From Mycobacterium sp. 050128 (GTDB taxonomy: Bacteria > Actinomycetota > Actinomycetes > Mycobacteriales > Mycobacteriaceae), in the NCBI RefSeq assembly GCF_036409155.1, contig NZ_JAZGLW010000012.1, positions 1 through 23,273 on the forward strand: a DNA stretch of 23,273 nt, in the 5' to 3' direction. Below, piece by piece: positions 16,009 through 23,273 of this stretch. The position numbers were made by a program, and so were the translations under genes. Each line of letters opens with the position of its first letter. The first letter of the stretch is position 1. The notes under the pieces were generated by a model. The model did not search any database, was not told where the DNA came from, and was given only the letters and a program-made list of their open reading frames with translations.

Positions 16009-16023
16009 TACCCCCACGGGGTA
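16009..16023 (-). promoter_or_regulatory. Copper box 3 (small secreted protein A)
   Basis: Perfect dyad TACCCC-CAC-GGGGTA, 54 nt upstream of ATG 15954. A -10-like TATCTG (minus strand, 16010-16005) overlaps the downstream edge of the box. Confidence 0.75.
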
Positions 16024-16026
16024 GGG

Positions 16027-16600
16027 ACTTAGGTCCCCGCAGTTAGGGCAATCAGGCCTTCCAAGTGGCGGTGGAATTTGCACGGTGACGGCGGCGTTCC
16101 CGCGAATTCGTTCGCCGAAACGTGACGGCATAACGAGGTGAGGCAACACCGCCGCCAGGGTGGTCCAGTCCAGCATGACGCCGCCGATCTCGAAGGGCAT
16201 GGGCAGGATGGTGAGAAATTCACCCAATTCGGTAGTTGGCGCGATCAAGCCGCGTGGTATAGGTGATGACCGTTCGCAGGGTTCGCGGGCACGCTGCGCT
16301 GCAAAAGGCGAAGGGGATCGAGGCAGCGCGGGGGTTTACGGGTCCGCCTGATCTAACGATGATCCCGCCTGCGTCAGGTTAGCCATTGGTAACGTTGCGG
16401 GAGATAACCCAGGAATTAGGCCGCGCTACACCGATCTCCAGTTACCAACCCACCTGCGCGGATGTGCGGCATCGACCGTCGGGGACCCATTCCCGCGGAG
16501 CCCTACTGCCTCGTGAAATATCCGCCATCACAGGAGGCCCGCTCCTTCGCCTCGACACCGCCATGGAGGCTGGATTGCCTTTCACAATAGGGACCGAATG
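16027..16600. other. Intergenic region between the two small secreted protein genes
   Basis: No convincing gene. A minus-strand frame (16248 to 15955) reads into protein A but contains copper box 3, so it is not taken as coding. A short plus-strand frame (about 38 codons from 16266) ends at 16382 and is unrecognised. Confidence 0.4.
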
Positions 16601-16603
16601 CCC

Positions 16604-16618
16604 TACCCCCGGAGGGCA
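16604..16618 (+). promoter_or_regulatory. Copper box 4, degenerate (small secreted protein B)
   Basis: TACCCC-CGG-AGGGCA, two mismatches in the right half, 54 nt before ATG 16673. The distance equals that of box 3 from protein A, which supports it despite the mismatches. Confidence 0.6.
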
Positions 16619-16672
16619 TCGGCTGGAAGACTTTGTCTTCGCACGAACACCCAATCACGAGCGGAGAGCGCG

Positions 16673-16945
16673 ATGTTATCTCAACCGAAAGCGGCGATCG
16701 CGCTGGCCGGCGGCGCTATCATGTTTGCGTTAGCAGCCGGGATCGGTAGCGTTGTGTTACGAGGCAACACAACGCTACCCGCGCAGACCGCTGCCCCAAC
16801 TTCCACCGTGGCGCCCCATCCATCACCGATCACTCCTGACCGCGCGACACGCAATCCTCCTGAATGCGTCGAGCCCTACTGTGGCGTCCTGTTAAACCCG
16901 CCACCGCGCGGGGACGCACTGTGGATGCCCCGCGGAGCACCATGA
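16673..16945 (+). CDS. Small copper-box-controlled secreted protein B
   Basis: A 90-residue relative of protein A. The N-terminus LSQPKAAIALAGGAIMFALAAGIGSVVL is a signal peptide or anchor. A Thr/Pro-rich segment (PAQTAAPTSTVAPHPSP) and a C-terminal part with two cysteines (ECVEPYCGVLLNPPPRG) follow. The CxxxxxC pair may bind metal or form a disulphide and is absent from protein A. The C-terminal ECVEPYCG recalls the CTKPFCGPG tail of the CopCD fusion. ATG 16673 follows CGGAGAG. It is divergent from protein A across about 720 bp and 91 nt upstream of the universal stress protein gene. Confidence 0.72.
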   Translation: MLSQPKAAIALAGGAIMFALAAGIGSVVLRGNTTLPAQTAAPTSTVAPHPSPITPDRATRNPPECVEPYCGVLLNPPPRGDALWMPRGAP

Positions 16946-17036
16946 GACCGTCGACCCCGCTGTTCGATGTTCGTACGCAACGCATTACACAGCCTCGCGA
17001 TCCCCGTAGTCGCCGTCCCCACGGAAGGACAGTCAG

Positions 17037-17954
17037 ATGGCCAGCAACAACCACCATTTCGGCGTGCTGGTTGGTGTCGACGGGTCAGCTGGTTCCGATG
17101 CCGCCGTCCGCTGGGCTGCGCGCGAATCAGTGCTTCGTAAGCGGCGGCTCACGCTTATGCACGCCTCACCCCGATCGCCACTACCGCGCCTCGCTCCTTT
17201 CACTCCCACAGAGGCGCAGCACCGCCACGAAACTGACCTGCAAGCCATCAACGACCGTGCGACCAGGATCGCAGAAAGCGCTGTCGGAGAAGCTCATCCA
17301 GCGGAAATCGACAGTCAGTTGCACTTTTCCCCGCCCATGCCGACTCTGGTCGATATGTCTCGAGCCGCGGACCTCGTCGTCGTAGGCGCCCGTGGACTGG
17401 GCACCGTGCGTCGCGTATTGCTGGGCTCGGTCAGCGCCGGACTGATCCATCGAGCCCATTGCCCTGTCGCCGTCATTCACCGGGAGGTTTCGGCCCCGTC
17501 GCCGGCTGCCGTTGGTGGGCCCGTGCTGTTGGGCGTCGATGGATCACCAGCGTCGGAATTGGCCACTGCAATCGCATTCGCAGAAGCCTCGATGCGGGGC
17601 GCTCGATTGGTGGCTCTACACGCGTGGACCGACACCGATGCAGCCCAGGTTGCGAGCATGGAAGACTCCGTGCAGCAAGCGGCAGCCAAGGAAGTCCTCG
17701 CCGAAAGACTCGCCGGCTGGCAGGAACGCTATCCCGACGTCAGCGTGCTCCGCGCTGTTGTGTATGACCAGCCGGCCGCCCACCTGCTTGAGCGTTCCAA
17801 GTCAGCCCAACTCCTCGTCGTCGGCAGCCACGGCCGCGGCGGATTCGCCGGAATGATGCTCGGCTCAGTCAGCTCCGCAGTGGCTCAAGCGGCCCGCATA
17901 CCGGTGATCGTTGCGCGCCACCCCAAGCATCAGCAACGGTCTGCGAATCAGTAA
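17037..17954 (+). CDS. Tandem universal stress protein
   Basis: A 305-residue cytoplasmic protein with two Usp domains. Domain 1 (about 8-148) starts GVLVGVDGS and has the nucleotide-binding pattern G-x2-G-x9-G-S at Gly117, Gly120 and Gly130-Ser131. Domain 2 (about 162-295) starts LLGVDGS and has the same pattern at Gly263, Gly266 and Gly276-Ser277. Both keep the ATP-binding residues, so it should be the ATP-binding type common in mycobacteria. Start ATG 17037 follows AAGGAC. It may be co-transcribed with protein B from copper box 4. It is convergent with the minus-strand dao module. Confidence 0.93.
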   Translation: MASNNHHFGVLVGVDGSAGSDAAVRWAARESVLRKRRLTLMHASPRSPLPRLAPFTPTEAQHRHETDLQAINDRATRIAESAVGEAHPAEIDSQLHFSPPMPTLVDMSRAADLVVVGARGLGTVRRVLLGSVSAGLIHRAHCPVAVIHREVSAPSPAAVGGPVLLGVDGSPASELATAIAFAEASMRGARLVALHAWTDTDAAQVASMEDSVQQAAAKEVLAERLAGWQERYPDVSVLRAVVYDQPAAHLLERSKSAQLLVVGSHGRGGFAGMMLGSVSSAVAQAARIPVIVARHPKHQQRSANQ

Positions 17955-18264
17955 AGCCACGCGCGTTTGGTTTCGCGAATCAGCCACACCAACCTAGACA
18001 TCACAGCGGTTTTGGGGAGTTATCTAGCAGTCGTTGGGTCCATTATATGGCCGGCCCCGACGGGGGGAACGAGCTGGCCAGTGACGTAATACCACGCGCA
18101 GCGAGCGCTGCGCATCATGTGAGCCTAGTCGTGTAATAGCCCGGCGCTCAACGCTTCCCGTACGGCCAGACGCCAACGGGCCACCACCGCGCCAACGTGT
18201 ATCTGCCCCGAATTGCACCTCGGCGGATATGTCACGAAACCGATCATCTCCTACTTCGAGGGTA
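17955..18264. other. Convergent intergenic region
   Basis: Lies between usp (+) and the DUF4396 remnant (-). The missing C-terminal four fifths of the second DUF4396 copy would be expected here, but no frame shows its GHAIAMPL or AYPVVWWW blocks. No terminator was recognised. Confidence 0.45.
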
Positions 18265-18555
18265 TTAGCACTGCCTCGGCCGGCGCCCCTTACGCTTGGG
18301 ACAATTGTTCGCGACAACAAACCGAGGGGCGTGCACATCGGGTTGGCTGGGCATTTCTTTCGCGCCCGCAGAACCACCGGCCGGTGCACTAATAGAGATC
18401 GCGGAGATCGGCCAACCTGCTTCCATCGCGGGCAGCGGCGGCCGGCCACCGCCCAGATCGATGTCTGCGATCATGACGCCGGCCACCATCATCGCGAGAA
18501 TGGTCACGACCGATGGCAAGGGCGTCATCCACGTCGGTGCGGGCTTTGTCATCAT
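18265..18555 (-). pseudogene. DUF4396 protein remnant, copy 2
   Basis: ATG 18555 overlaps the dao copy 2 stop (ATGA) and follows AGGAAGGAC. The first 50 or so residues parallel the intact copy at 5275-6015: KPAPTWMTPL, VVTILAMMVAGVMIADIDLGG, PLPAMEAGWPISAI. After that the frame leaves the family (an in-frame stop is met in one alternative frame near TATTAG) and ends at 18265 with unrelated basic sequence. The conserved core is gone, so it is non-functional. Confidence 0.72.
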
Positions 18556-19784
18556 TGTTTTAGTCCTTCCTGTGGCGACGCAGGCGCTGAATCCTGTTGA
18601 AACACTTGCGATTTATTCATGAAGAGGCCGAGTGGGCTCGCCGCTTCGCTGTTGCTGTGACGGCGGGTTTTGAGACGGCGCTGGTGAGCGAGCAACACGG
18701 CGGCCAGGTCAGCAACCTCGCGGGCGCAGCCCCACGACAGGGTGACGCCGGCGTCGCCGTGGCCGTAGTTGTGAACGATGCAAGCGTCGGGTTCGATCTG
18801 CAGTCGTACCCCACCTTCGCGGAACGGCTGCAGGCCCACCCATAGCGGGTCGAACGAGTCCAGTTGGGCAACCCGCAAAGTCGGCAGGAATTCGGTGCAG
18901 CGGTCGAGCATCTCGCGCAGCGGCGGGTAGTTGTCCAGCGTGAGATCGGTGTCGAATTTGCCCGGCTCCACCAGAGCGCCCAACAAAAGTCGATCAGCAC
19001 CGCGGGGTGCAATGAAGACGGCGTCGTGGTTGTCCGTGCTCGGATCGCCGGCCACCGCGTGCACCGCGGTCACGCGCGGCATGGAGGTGCCGTCATTGAC
19101 TACCCGTAACAGCGCAGCCCGGTGCGGTTGCACGGTCGGATCGCAGGCCAATTCGCGGGCTCCCAAACCAGAGCAGTTCACAATCAGGTCTGTCCCGAAT
19201 TCGGCCAGCAGCTTGTCGTGCTGCTCGGCTAGCGGGCCGCAGATGCTGCGCCGAACGACGGTCACGCCGGCGGCTTGGGCCTGCCCAGCTAGCCATCTCA
19301 GATACTTGGCGGTATCGATGGTGGGTGCCGGATAGGAATAGGCGTCCACCACCCCACAGCCCGCGTTGACACCGTATTCGGCGATCAGCCCGACGTCGTG
19401 CACAAACCCGGGCAGTAGCTGCTTGACGACGGCCATTTTCGTCATCGCAGCCCGATCCTGCTCGATGGGGCGTGAGAAATAGAACACCATGGGTCGCACG
19501 ATGACGCCGGTGCGGTGATCGGCGGCTAGTCCGCTGAAGCGCAGGTAGGAATCCAACGCCCACACGGCCGCGCGAGCATGCACCGCCTGATTGTGGTGGC
19601 GACCGCACACCGATGGTGGCCACTCCCACACAGCGCCCGCGACACTCGACACCGTGTCAGCGTCAAAGCGGTTGGCCGCTACGACGACTCGCCATCCTCG
19701 CCGGGCCAACACCAGTGCGGTGGTCCCTCCACTGATACCGGCCCCGATCACCAGTGCGCTCGGCTGATGTGTTCGCGCCCTCAC
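18552..19784 (-). CDS. FAD-dependent D-amino-acid oxidase, copy 2
   Basis: A 410-residue paralogue of the oxidase at 4032-5201, with identical residues at well over half of positions by eye. The FAD motif GAGISG is at residues 14-19. VWEWPPSVCGRHH, VNCSGLGARELA, GLQPFREGGVRL and HNYGHGDAGVTLSWGCA are present. The arginine block is GLQP rather than GLRP, and the glycine after HNYGHG is Asp (GHGD versus GHGG), both worth checking against activity. The C-terminus is about 35 residues longer than in copy 1 (from QRRLKTRR to EGLKQ) and looks like read-through of former spacer. GTG 19784 follows GGGAGGTG. It is downstream of lpqS copy 2 and copper box 5. Confidence 0.88.
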   Translation of the reverse strand: MRARTHQPSALVIGAGISGGTTALVLARRGWRVVVAANRFDADTVSSVAGAVWEWPPSVCGRHHNQAVHARAAVWALDSYLRFSGLAADHRTGVIVRPMVFYFSRPIEQDRAAMTKMAVVKQLLPGFVHDVGLIAEYGVNAGCGVVDAYSYPAPTIDTAKYLRWLAGQAQAAGVTVVRRSICGPLAEQHDKLLAEFGTDLIVNCSGLGARELACDPTVQPHRAALLRVVNDGTSMPRVTAVHAVAGDPSTDNHDAVFIAPRGADRLLLGALVEPGKFDTDLTLDNYPPLREMLDRCTEFLPTLRVAQLDSFDPLWVGLQPFREGGVRLQIEPDACIVHNYGHGDAGVTLSWGCAREVADLAAVLLAHQRRLKTRRHSNSEAASPLGLFMNKSQVFQQDSAPASPQEGLKQ

Positions 19785-19804
19785 AACCGCACCTCCCGTC
19801 GGCG

Positions 19805-19823
19805 CTTGTCCTTGATGGACAAG
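19805..19823 (-). promoter_or_regulatory. Hairpin upstream of dao copy 2
   Basis: Perfect inverted repeat CTTGTCC-ttgat-GGACAAG (plus strand), 7-bp stem and 5-nt loop, ending 20 nt before the dao GTG. It is the structural counterpart of 3991-4009 with an unrelated sequence. Confidence 0.5.
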
Positions 19824-19952
19824 AGCTAGTTAGTAGGCCCAGATAGGCCGGACTCATGTTCTGTGGTGAACGCCGCGAGCAGGGTTGTGGCGACGACTAC
19901 CGACAGCAGCAAAAGCCGCGGGGCAACCCACCCACGGCTTAAGACTTAGCAA

Positions 19953-20387
19953 TCAGGTACGAGTGATGCAAAAGCGGGTCAAGATACTTCGACCCGAACG
20001 AGGAAAGGCAAAGGCGATAGGCCGCGGCGGGCCGCGGGCTGCTAACACCACAGGCCAAGTCAGCGACCCGGTCAACAACACCAGCGCGAGAACAGCGGCG
20101 AGCGCAACGAGATCGGTTGTTGCGCAGGACTGTACGGCATGCTTGCATCCGCGATCGATCAGCAGGTCCGAGCCGTCGCCAACCGATGCAGACTGGACTA
20201 CTGCAACGCCGCTATGGTCGCTGACCGCAGTGGAGATCGACGAACTTCGAACACCGGAAACGCCCATATCGGACATGCTCATAGCGGGAAAGCGACACCC
20301 GCCGGCCACGGCGATCACCCAGAAGACGGCCGCCACCACGGTGGTATAGCGCAGCCACCTTCTGTAGCGAGCAATTTTCACGATCAT
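19953..20387 (-). CDS. lpqS: LpqS-like copper-regulated envelope protein, copy 2
   Basis: A 144-residue paralogue of the protein at 3501-3929. The N-terminus is basic/hydrophobic (RYRRWLRYTTVVAAVFWVIAVAGGC) with a cysteine at a lipobox-like site that lacks the -3 Leu. A Ser/Val-rich middle contains a CKHAVQSC cysteine pair. A hydrophobic segment (TDLVALAAVLALVLLTG), ARGPPRP and the conserved end GRSILTRFCITRT follow; the last closely matches the LpqS terminus that I recall (LLTRFCLARR). ATG 20387 lies 17 nt from copper box 5, exactly as in copy 1, with no Shine-Dalgarno sequence. An in-frame upstream extension to 20642 would cross the box and is rejected. It leads the minus-strand lpqS-dao-DUF4396 remnant unit. 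Confidence 0.75.
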   Translation of the reverse strand: MIVKIARYRRWLRYTTVVAAVFWVIAVAGGCRFPAMSMSDMGVSGVRSSSISTAVSDHSGVAVVQSASVGDGSDLLIDRGCKHAVQSCATTDLVALAAVLALVLLTGSLTWPVVLAARGPPRPIAFAFPRSGRSILTRFCITRT

Positions 20388-20397
20388 GGCAACACCC

Positions 20398-20419
20398 ACG
20401 CTAGCACCCCCCGGGGGTA
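20398..20419 (-). promoter_or_regulatory. Copper box 5 and leaderless promoter of lpqS copy 2
   Basis: Minus-strand TACCCC-CGG-GGGGTG (20419-20405), one mismatch from symmetry and the same mismatch as box 1. A weak -10-like TAGCGT at 20403-20398 lies 10 nt before the ATG, the same spacing as TATTAT in copy 1. Confidence 0.72.
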
Positions 20420-20541
20420 TTGAACAGAAGCGGCACGTAACGGCGACGAAACAACAAGGCATCACGTCGGGATCGACTGGGGTGGTCCGCATGTTTCTAC
20501 ACCAGTGCCAGTCCCTGTGTGCGCGACGGAAGTCCGGAGCT

Positions 20542-21450
20542 TTAGTTTCCGGTGTCCGCATGCCGATGAGGCAGCAGGATGATCGGCATCGCAGCCAGAA
20601 CGAGGCACAGGCCGATGCCCTGCATCTCAGTGAGCCGATCATTGAGCAGGACCCAACTGAAGGCGACCCCGAAGACCGGGGTGAGTATGGTCCATGCGCT
20701 CAGCGTCACCAGCGGTGCCCGCTGCAGCTCGCTGAACCAGATCATGTAGGGCAACGCGGTACTGGCCAAGGCCAAAAACAACAGGGCCGCAACAAAATGC
20801 GGTGTCCACGACACGGCAGGCACGCCCTCCACCGCGGCGGCCCAGCTGGCTAACGCGATACCGCCGCACACCAACTGCCACGCTGAGAACATCACCACGT
20901 CAACGCCGGCGCCGAGTCGGCGCGCCAGCAGCGTACTAGCGGTGATCGCCACCGACGCCGCGAGTGCCGACAACGCGCCGCTGCCCGTGCCGGCCGGAAT
21001 TGCCGCCACGATCAGCCCGAGGAACCCGACCACCAGCCCCGCCATGGCCCGCGGCCGTGGCCGCTCTCCATACAGCAGCCAAGCGGGTAGCACGATCAGG
21101 ACTGGCTGCGCGTTGGACAGTACCGCCGCCACGCCGCCAGCCACTCCGGCGGTGCCAGCGAACATCGCAGCGAACGCCACACTCACATTGACCAACCCCA
21201 AGACCACGACGCCGGGCCAGGCCGACCGCGGTGGCGCCGGGCGCCGACCACACCAACCGACCGCCAACAACACCCCGCCAGCCAGCAGGGCCCGCAGCGC
21301 CGCGAACCACAAGATCGGAGCATCAACTAGCCCATAGCGGATCCCCACGAAACAGGCGCCCCAGCCCGCAGTCACGATCAGCATCCTCCCCGGCCGCGGC
21401 GGTCGCAGCCGCGCCGAGACGACCGAAGCGTCAGCCACGGATATCACCAC
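20542..21450 (-). CDS. EamA/DMT-family transporter
   Basis: A 302-residue inner-membrane protein with ten predicted helices in two EamA repeats (about 25-155 and 165-295), as in RhaT/YdcZ-type drug/metabolite exporters. The first repeat has GWGACFVGIRYGLVDAPILWFAALRALLAGG and AAVLSNAQPVLIVLPAWLLYGERP; the second has ALASTALPYMIWFSELQRAP and LTPVFGVAFSWVLLNDRLT. Both repeats end in the usual helix-plus-basic/acidic turn (GERP, NDRLTEMQ). The start is GTG 21450 or nearby. The substrate is unknown. There is no copper box nearby, and its link to the rest of the region is not evident. Confidence 0.88.
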   Translation of the reverse strand: MVISVADASVVSARLRPPRPGRMLIVTAGWGACFVGIRYGLVDAPILWFAALRALLAGGVLLAVGWCGRRPAPPRSAWPGVVVLGLVNVSVAFAAMFAGTAGVAGGVAAVLSNAQPVLIVLPAWLLYGERPRPRAMAGLVVGFLGLIVAAIPAGTGSGALSALAASVAITASTLLARRLGAGVDVVMFSAWQLVCGGIALASWAAAVEGVPAVSWTPHFVAALLFLALASTALPYMIWFSELQRAPLVTLSAWTILTPVFGVAFSWVLLNDRLTEMQGIGLCLVLAAMPIILLPHRHADTGN

Positions 21451-21826
21451 CGGCGACCAGCCACCGTGGCTGGTGAGGATGCCCAGTCGGGTCGGCCGCG
21501 ATGCATGCCCACCGCAGGGTATGGCAGCAGAACAAGAGGTCGGCGATCATCGGCGTGGGCACGACCACGATCGTCTTGGCCTCACCCCGGCCGGCGCATC
21601 GTTTGCTCGTGATCGAGGCAGCCACGCTCTGTGCTGATTTTCGTGTCGTACCACCCTCACCGCTTGAGCCCCGCACGGTGTGATGATGACACGCACCAGC
21701 GCTGCCGCATGAACAAAAATGACCCGTACACATCGGAAGCGAACCCGGCTGTACACAACACGCGGTGAAACGCGGCCGGGTCAGACATGTCGCTGGCGCG
21801 TTCGGTGATGGCGGTGCGGTCCTGGT
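21451..21826. other. Intergenic region with a Cys/His-rich open frame
   Basis: A minus-strand frame (21733-21431) begins MCTGHFCSCGSAGACHHH, with four Cys and four His in 18 residues. It later has IVVVPTPMIADLLFCCHTLRWACIAADPTGHPHQP before overlapping the transporter start. No ribosome site is seen and no family is recognised, so it is not called as a gene. Confidence 0.3.
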
Positions 21827-23065
21827 CTACTGAAAGGTGAGTTCGGGCGGTATTTTGGCCATATCAGCAGTCCCCGACAAGAATTCGATGACATCCTCCT
21901 GCTCGGTAGCCCCGGCCGACGTTCTGGCGGTCACCGGGACGGTGACTTGACCGGAGAACGTCACGGTCAGACGGTAAGGGTCAAAATCGTTGAGCTTGAC
22001 CGCGCTTAGGTCGGCGCTCCCCCAGGCGGCGGTACCCTCGGCCAGGCCGCTGGACTCGAGATGCACCGGGCAGCCCCAAGGTGCCAACAGATTGGATTGT
22101 TGACAATTGGCCATCTCTATAGCCAGCTGCGCGCTCACAGCGGCGCGTCCCTTATCCGACAGCGCGAAGGTGGGATGGACCCAGAATGGAGCCATGGGCG
22201 TGAGTTGGTCGAGCAGAAGCGGTTGGACCGTCACCGTCAAATAGGCGTTGGTGGTGCCGATGTCGATCCACCCGGGAAACACATAAACCGTGGCCGCGCT
22301 AATGGGCTTGCCAAATAGCGTGAGTGTTTTCGCGGCGACGTTGCCTACCGAAGCACCCAGGCCCGGTGTGAACTTGAACGCCGCCGAAGCCAGCTTCCAA
22401 CGGTTGTGGTCCGTCCTCAAATCCAAAGTTGCGTCTGAGGTTTGATCACCGAAGGCGACGACCACATGCACATGAGCCATGCTCAATGCCGCGTTGGGTG
22501 CCGTCGAGTTGTCGTGCACGATCCGAATATTGCGGATTGGCCATTGCGCGACTTGCTTTTTGAGGGTGTCGCTGTTCAGAAATTCCGTGATGGCAGGCTG
22601 TTCCGTGCCATAGGACAGGGCCGTCTCGGCGTCACCACGGGCGAGTGCTTCCAGGTAGCTTCTGACCGCATCGCCGGCTGACCGGGCGGCCTGCCCGTCG
22701 CGCCGGTCGGCCACAGTGAGGACCAACACGACTGCCACCGCTACCAGCATTGCGCCGGCGCTCATCACTGCGATGAGTAGCCGTTTGCGGCTCGTGCGTG
22801 CCGTGGGAACCCGCGGCCACCAAAACGCAGGCGAACCCGACACAACCTGGTGGTCAGCGCCGGGGGGCACCGGCCGCGGTTGCCCCGTCGGCATTGACGG
22901 CGACACATCCAGTGACCCGAGATCCCGCGCGGGATCATTCGGACCGTGTTGGCATGGCCCGATCCCGCCCGGCGGGTCCTGGTCGGTCTGATTGGATCCG
23001 CGTTCTGCCTCCGGGTCGTCGAAACACTCACCCGACCAATCGGTCACCGCAACCTCCGAGGACAT
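21827..23065 (-). CDS. Membrane-anchored extracytoplasmic protein, unknown function
   Basis: A 412-residue protein. An acidic/Pro-rich cytoplasmic N-terminus (1-90) is followed by a single membrane segment at about 95-119 (LLIAVMSAGAMLVAVAVVLVLTVAD) and an outer region of about 290 residues. The first part after the membrane (AGDAVRSYLEALARGDAETALSY) looks like the helical start of an NTF2-like/DUF4878 domain, often found once or more in mycobacterial envelope proteins. Two cysteines in CQQSNLLAPWGC probably form a disulphide. ATG 23065 is preferred to the longer in-frame start at 23224, whose extra residues are Arg/Ser-rich and untypical. Function unknown. Confidence 0.75.
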   Translation of the reverse strand: MSSEVAVTDWSGECFDDPEAERGSNQTDQDPPGGIGPCQHGPNDPARDLGSLDVSPSMPTGQPRPVPPGADHQVVSGSPAFWWPRVPTARTSRKRLLIAVMSAGAMLVAVAVVLVLTVADRRDGQAARSAGDAVRSYLEALARGDAETALSYGTEQPAITEFLNSDTLKKQVAQWPIRNIRIVHDNSTAPNAALSMAHVHVVVAFGDQTSDATLDLRTDHNRWKLASAAFKFTPGLGASVGNVAAKTLTLFGKPISAATVYVFPGWIDIGTTNAYLTVTVQPLLLDQLTPMAPFWVHPTFALSDKGRAAVSAQLAIEMANCQQSNLLAPWGCPVHLESSGLAEGTAAWGSADLSAVKLNDFDPYRLTVTFSGQVTVPVTARTSAGATEQEDVIEFLSGTADMAKIPPELTFQ

Positions 23066-23273
23066 TGAATCCGTGTTGTTCGTGATCTTTTCAGTTGTTC
23101 GCCAGCGGCATCGTCTTGACAGATGCAGGCGACTGCAAGTGACAGGGCTCCGCTGCCCAGGCTTTTCGCCTCGTGTGTCTCCAGGCGCTTCGGGTGACAG
23201 CCTGCTCGAGGTGCTCCAGCGCATCCCGGCCGAATGTAGCGGGCCGTCGGCAACCCGCCACCGGTCAGTGATG

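Noticed and set aside
15955..16248. N-terminal extension of small secreted protein A
   Set aside because: It would run through copper box 3 and lose the signal peptide and AGGAGAG ribosome site at 15954.
20388..20642. N-terminal extension of lpqS copy 2
   Set aside because: It would include copper box 5; copy 1 has the same box-ATG spacing, which supports the start at 20387.
1..23273. CRISPR array, tRNA, rRNA, transposase or integrase genes
   Set aside because: Looked for by eye on both strands; no regularly spaced repeats, cloverleaf-like sequence or DDE/tyrosine-recombinase motifs were found.

Overview
The window is high-GC DNA that reads as mycobacterial. The best matches recalled from memory are Mycobacterium tuberculosis families: LpqS, the RicR/CsoR copper repressors, the SigL/RslA sigma/anti-sigma pair, BlaI and the YkuD L,D-transpeptidases. 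It is a copper-homeostasis and cell-envelope accessory region in partial decay, with at least four recognisable pseudogenes. I saw no transposase, integrase, tRNA, rRNA or CRISPR array, so I cannot tell plasmid from chromosome.

Layout. 1-1.2 kb: a short inverted repeat and a frameshifted, 5'-truncated PLP-dependent decarboxylase. 1.9-3.3 kb: a CopC-CopD fusion. 3.5-6.9 kb (+): copper box, lpqS-like gene, D-amino-acid oxidase (DAO), DUF4396 membrane protein, L,D-transpeptidase. 7.1-11.2 kb: a BlaI-type repressor gene, a broken Met-rich secreted protein gene, a sigL-like pseudogene with an intact-looking SigL-type promoter followed by an intact rslA, a His-rich membrane-anchored protein and a degraded upstream gene. 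11.8-15.1 kb (+): copper box, possible leader ORF, cupredoxin-P1B copper ATPase, RicR-like repressor. 15.7-17.0 kb: two related small secreted proteins, each behind a copper box. 17.0-18.0 kb: a universal stress protein. 18.3-20.4 kb (-): a second, inverted copy of the lpqS-dao-DUF4396 module, with DUF4396 broken. 20.5-23.1 kb (-): an EamA transporter and an anchored extracytoplasmic protein of unknown function.

Two regulatory circuits can be read from repeated operator-like sites. (i) Five copies of TACCCC-N3-GGGGTA (0-2 mismatches) lie upstream of both lpqS-dao modules, the copA unit and both small secreted proteins. They fit control by the RicR/CsoR protein encoded at 14837-15142, with derepression by Cu(I). 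(ii) Three copies of CTACGTAC-N7-GTAG lie upstream of blaI, between the Met-rich pseudogene and the sigL-like pseudogene, and over the promoter of the His-rich protein unit. They fit autoregulation by BlaI and a local BlaI regulon.

The most unusual content is the pairing of copper-box control with D-amino-acid oxidases. These sit beside an L,D-transpeptidase and a BlaI-type regulator, so copper response, D-amino-acid turnover and envelope remodelling may be linked here. That link is inference; the boxes, gene order and duplicated module are seen directly.
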